Positions 62,274 through 64,000 of a stretch of 64,000 nucleotides of DNA are shown here, piece after piece. The notes under the pieces were generated by a model that had not been told where the DNA came from, searched no databases, and was given only the letters and a program-made list of their open reading frames with translations. The stretch is from positions 117,668 to 181,667 of the forward strand of contig NZ_WJFC01000004.1 in assembly GCF_009725235.1 (NCBI RefSeq). The letters run 5' to 3'. The first letter of the stretch is position 1; each line of letters opens with the position of its first letter. The position numbers were made by a program, and so were the translations under genes. This stretch comes from Scytonema sp. UIC 10036. GTDB lineage: Bacteria > Cyanobacteriota > Cyanobacteriia > Cyanobacteriales > Nostocaceae.

Positions 62274-62393
62274 TTACACATTCTTTTTATCTGTCGGTGC
62301 TTTTTCTTCACCAAACAGCAAATAGCTAATATAGGTATTAGCAACTCCTGATAAAATTAATAAGCTTAATCCAGCAATTAAACTCGTAATCAT
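62274..62393 (-). CDS. Small membrane protein of the nif block
   Basis: From the ATG at 62393 (GAGAGG six bases upstream) a 39-residue protein: MITSLIAGLSLLILSGVANTYISYLLFG is one membrane helix, then EEKAPTDKKNV, a charged tail. A longer frame with more N-terminal residues exists but lacks a better start. No family recognised. It lies between nifV and the DUF2949 gene. Confidence 0.6.
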   Translation of the reverse strand: MITSLIAGLSLLILSGVANTYISYLLFGEEKAPTDKKNV

Positions 62394-62524
62394 AATGTAC
62401 CTCTCTCTTTTTAATCGTTTTGTTGGCTCACTTGCAGTTATTCTCACTACAATTTGCAATCCATCTTCATTTATTGCTCATCTTCCAACCAATTCAAATT
62501 TGGTTACTGGTTACTGTTCACTGC

Positions 62525-62719
62525 TCACTGATTGGTCTCCAACCAATCCAAAATTCGTTCTAACTGTTCTATATCAACTAATCCATACTGCCAGAGCAGC
62601 ATCGCTAATGGTTCGTTATTTAACTGATGTTTTCTCAGTGCTATCGCAATATCTCCTACAGTTAGAAAAAGCTCCTTTTGTAAAAAATTGATGAATTGTG
62701 TATTACTGTAAGAATTCAT
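62525..62719 (-). CDS. DUF2949 family protein
   Basis: A 64-residue protein, FINFLQKELFLTVGDIAIALRKHQLNNEPLAMLLWQYGLVDIEQLERILDWLE (residues 9-61, summarised). This all-helical pattern is the cyanobacterial DUF2949 family, often encoded near nifP in heterocystous species. Function unknown. Part of the nif block by strand and position. Confidence 0.8.
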   Translation of the reverse strand: MNSYSNTQFINFLQKELFLTVGDIAIALRKHQLNNEPLAMLLWQYGLVDIEQLERILDWLETNQ

Positions 62720-62772
62720 AACTCAATCTCACACACTCACAAGTTATCAGCAACACACCAATACCCCATCAT

Positions 62773-63018
62773 TTAAGCCTGCCAGCATCGCTCCAACCAA
62801 TCAATTAATTCTTGGCGAGTTGCTATCAATTGCAAGACAGTACTGCGAACGAGAAATGCTGCCAGACATCCATCAATTTGTACCCGCAGAGAACCATCAG
62901 GAGGACACCAACAGGGAATCATCAATTCTTGCAAGCGGTGATAGATTCGCCAGCGATCGCATACAGGAATCTGAAGAATATGCTCGAAAGAATTTTGCTC
63001 TCTACAAGGTTGCAACAT
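62773..63018 (-). CDS. nif-block conserved hypothetical protein
   Basis: An 81-residue protein: FEHILQIPVCDRWRIYHRLQELMIPCWCPPDGSLRVQIDGCLAAFLVRSTVLQLIATRQELIDWLERCWQA (in summary). Cys-rich (six Cys) with an Asp/Arg-rich helix. Similar small genes follow nifP in heterocystous cyanobacteria. Starts 2 bases after the nifP stop, so co-transcribed. Function unknown. Confidence 0.8.
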   Translation of the reverse strand: MLQPCREQNSFEHILQIPVCDRWRIYHRLQELMIPCWCPPDGSLRVQIDGCLAAFLVRSTVLQLIATRQELIDWLERCWQA

Positions 63019-63020
63019 AG

Positions 63021-63788
63021 TTAATGTTCCTTAGTTACCAATTCTTTTTCCTTTGCTGATGAGTGAAAGGTTTGCAGCCTTTGTTCTAGTCGCTCAATAC
63101 GCTCTACCAATGAGCGAATCACACGAGCTTCTGGATCGGGTAGTTTTCCATGTTCTAAAGGAGAAAGGCGTTCCTCTTGCTTGTGGGAAATAATGCGACC
63201 TGGAATTCCTACCACGGTAGAATCTGAAGGTACATCCCGCAAAACAACCGAACCCGCACCTATACGGACGCGATCTTCGATGTGAATATTGCCCAAGACT
63301 TTCGCCCCAGCTCCTACAACAACGTTTTTACCCAAAGTGGGATGGCGCTTACCGCTTTCTTTACCTGTTCCTCCAAGAGTGACACCTTGGTAAATCAAAC
63401 TGTAGTCTCCGACTATGGCAGTTTCTCCAATGACAACTCCCATACCGTGGTCGATAAATACACCTTTGCCTATTTCTGCACCAGGATGAATTTCAATTCC
63501 AGTGAAAAACCGCCCCAAATAGGAAATAAAACGGGGGAGAAAAGTTACTTTCTGACGGTGTAACCAGTGGGCAATGCGATGCAAGCAAAGTGCATGAAAC
63601 CCAGGGTAGCAAAAAAGCACTTCTAGCCAGTTACGTGCGGCTGGATCTCGCTCAAATATGATGCGAAAATCCGTTAAGAGTGGTTCAAACAAAACGCCAG
63701 TCAAGATCGCTCTGAGTAAGTTGACAGTGGCAAATCCTGGCATTTTTGTAGATTTGGAATTTTGGATATGGTCGAGGGACTGTTGCAT
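63021..63788 (-). CDS. nifP: Serine O-acetyltransferase of the nif cluster (NifP/CysE)
   Basis: A 255-residue enzyme; [40 protein letters not shown] is the N-terminal helical domain, then [51 protein letters not shown] and [32 protein letters not shown] are hexapeptide repeats of the left-handed beta-helix (His of the active site in FIDHGMG). The product O-acetylserine feeds cysteine for Fe-S cluster assembly. The N-terminal [15 protein letters not shown] is longer than in many relatives; Met17 is an alternative start. Confidence 0.92.
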   Translation of the reverse strand: MQQSLDHIQNSKSTKMPGFATVNLLRAILTGVLFEPLLTDFRIIFERDPAARNWLEVLFCYPGFHALCLHRIAHWLHRQKVTFLPRFISYLGRFFTGIEIHPGAEIGKGVFIDHGMGVVIGETAIVGDYSLIYQGVTLGGTGKESGKRHPTLGKNVVVGAGAKVLGNIHIEDRVRIGAGSVVLRDVPSDSTVVGIPGRIISHKQEERLSPLEHGKLPDPEARVIRSLVERIERLEQRLQTFHSSAKEKELVTKEH

Positions 63789-64000
63789 CGGTACTGTTTG
63801 GTGGAAAGAGCCGTATGCGGTTATGTTTTCTGCTTATACCAGATGGCTCTAAAAATCCTTGTCCCGTCGATGCTGATTGTATTTATTGGATTGATTAAGG
63901 CTGTACTCACTCGCCTCAAATCCCCAGCCCATGCAGCCTCAAAATTGTTGTTGGGGTAGGGGTACTAGTATTTTTAGGGCAGGGGGACTAGTATTTATGG
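63789..64000. other. Upstream flank of nifP to the window end
   Basis: No gene seen. Two similar short segments (ggggtactagtattt and gggggactagtattt) lie near 63957 and 63981. No NtcA-type site (GTA-N8-TAC) was obvious. Confidence 0.4.

Noticed and set aside
63809..63850. Possible group II intron domain V (gagccgtatgcgg)
   Set aside because: Only the first arm matches; the complementary half and the rest of the intron are missing. The agagcc...ggctct pairing alone is weak.
1..64000. CRISPR array
   Set aside because: The direct repeats present are heptameric STRRs or dispersed hairpins. None has regularly spaced repeats of 25-40 bases with unique spacers.
1..64000. tRNA or rRNA genes
   Set aside because: No cloverleaf-like segment with a GGTTCGAATCC-type T arm or rRNA core motif was noticed on either strand; this is a visual scan only.

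Overview
The window is chromosomal DNA of a filamentous, nitrogen-fixing (probably heterocystous) cyanobacterium. Four things point there: the photosystem II extrinsic subunit PsbQ, HemJ and many cyanobacteria-restricted families; dense HIP1 octamers (gcgatcgc); heptameric short tandem repeats (STRRs) of the type known from heterocystous genera; and a nifP-nifV-nifZ-nifT block at the right end. I cannot name the species from the sequence alone.

Layout. 0-8.2 kb holds housekeeping and photosynthesis-related genes (DUF1997, an NmrA-like reductase, a GH104 lysozyme-like protein, menH, hemJ, an alpha/beta hydrolase, a ThiO-like oxidase, psbQ) separated by repeats. 8.2-15.6 kb carries an AraC regulator, a Spy-like periplasmic protein, two paralogous sensor kinases (one without an H-box), and a small toxin-antitoxin/Uma2 area with a broken PIN toxin. 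15.8-19.5 kb has a response regulator fused to a flavin reductase, a VOC protein and a TonB-like protein. 19.8-32.6 kb looks like one functional neighbourhood for an envelope or surface process: a two-partner-secretion adhesin and a secreted metalloprotease on the minus strand, then on the plus strand a DUF928 protein, a CHASE2 sensor kinase, a receiver-kinase hybrid, an exported TPR-CHAT peptidase-like protein and a double-glycine-leader peptide. 32.6-41.8 kb has an MFS transporter, an RND efflux pump with its adaptor, and a GH63-like glycosidase.

42-50.6 kb has a flavodoxin and an alpha/beta hydrolase divergent from a frameshifted LysR gene, then a PaoABC-like molybdenum aldehyde oxidoreductase with a carboxymuconolactone-decarboxylase-like gene inside the operon, and an MFS transporter. 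50.6-52 kb is a tyrosinase with a Tat-exported caddie-like partner. 52-58 kb is gene-poor and full of remnants (TPR-CHAT, GNAT toxin, aspartic protease) with a perfect 54-bp palindrome. 58-60 kb is an IS607-type element whose serine recombinase is frameshifted and whose TnpB lacks a recognisable RuvC-III aspartate and zinc ribbon. 60.4-63.8 kb is the nif block.

The strongest unusual signals are: (i) a MITE-like repeat family with CAATACT termini and 10-bp target duplications, three copies here; (ii) the apparently nuclease-dead TnpB; (iii) the periplasmic sensor/CHAT/GG-peptide neighbourhood; (iv) the 54-bp palindrome beside the tyrosinase operon; and (v) repeat DNA that has become coding sequence in menH and a histidine kinase. 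All identifications are by eye from translated motifs; no database search was run.
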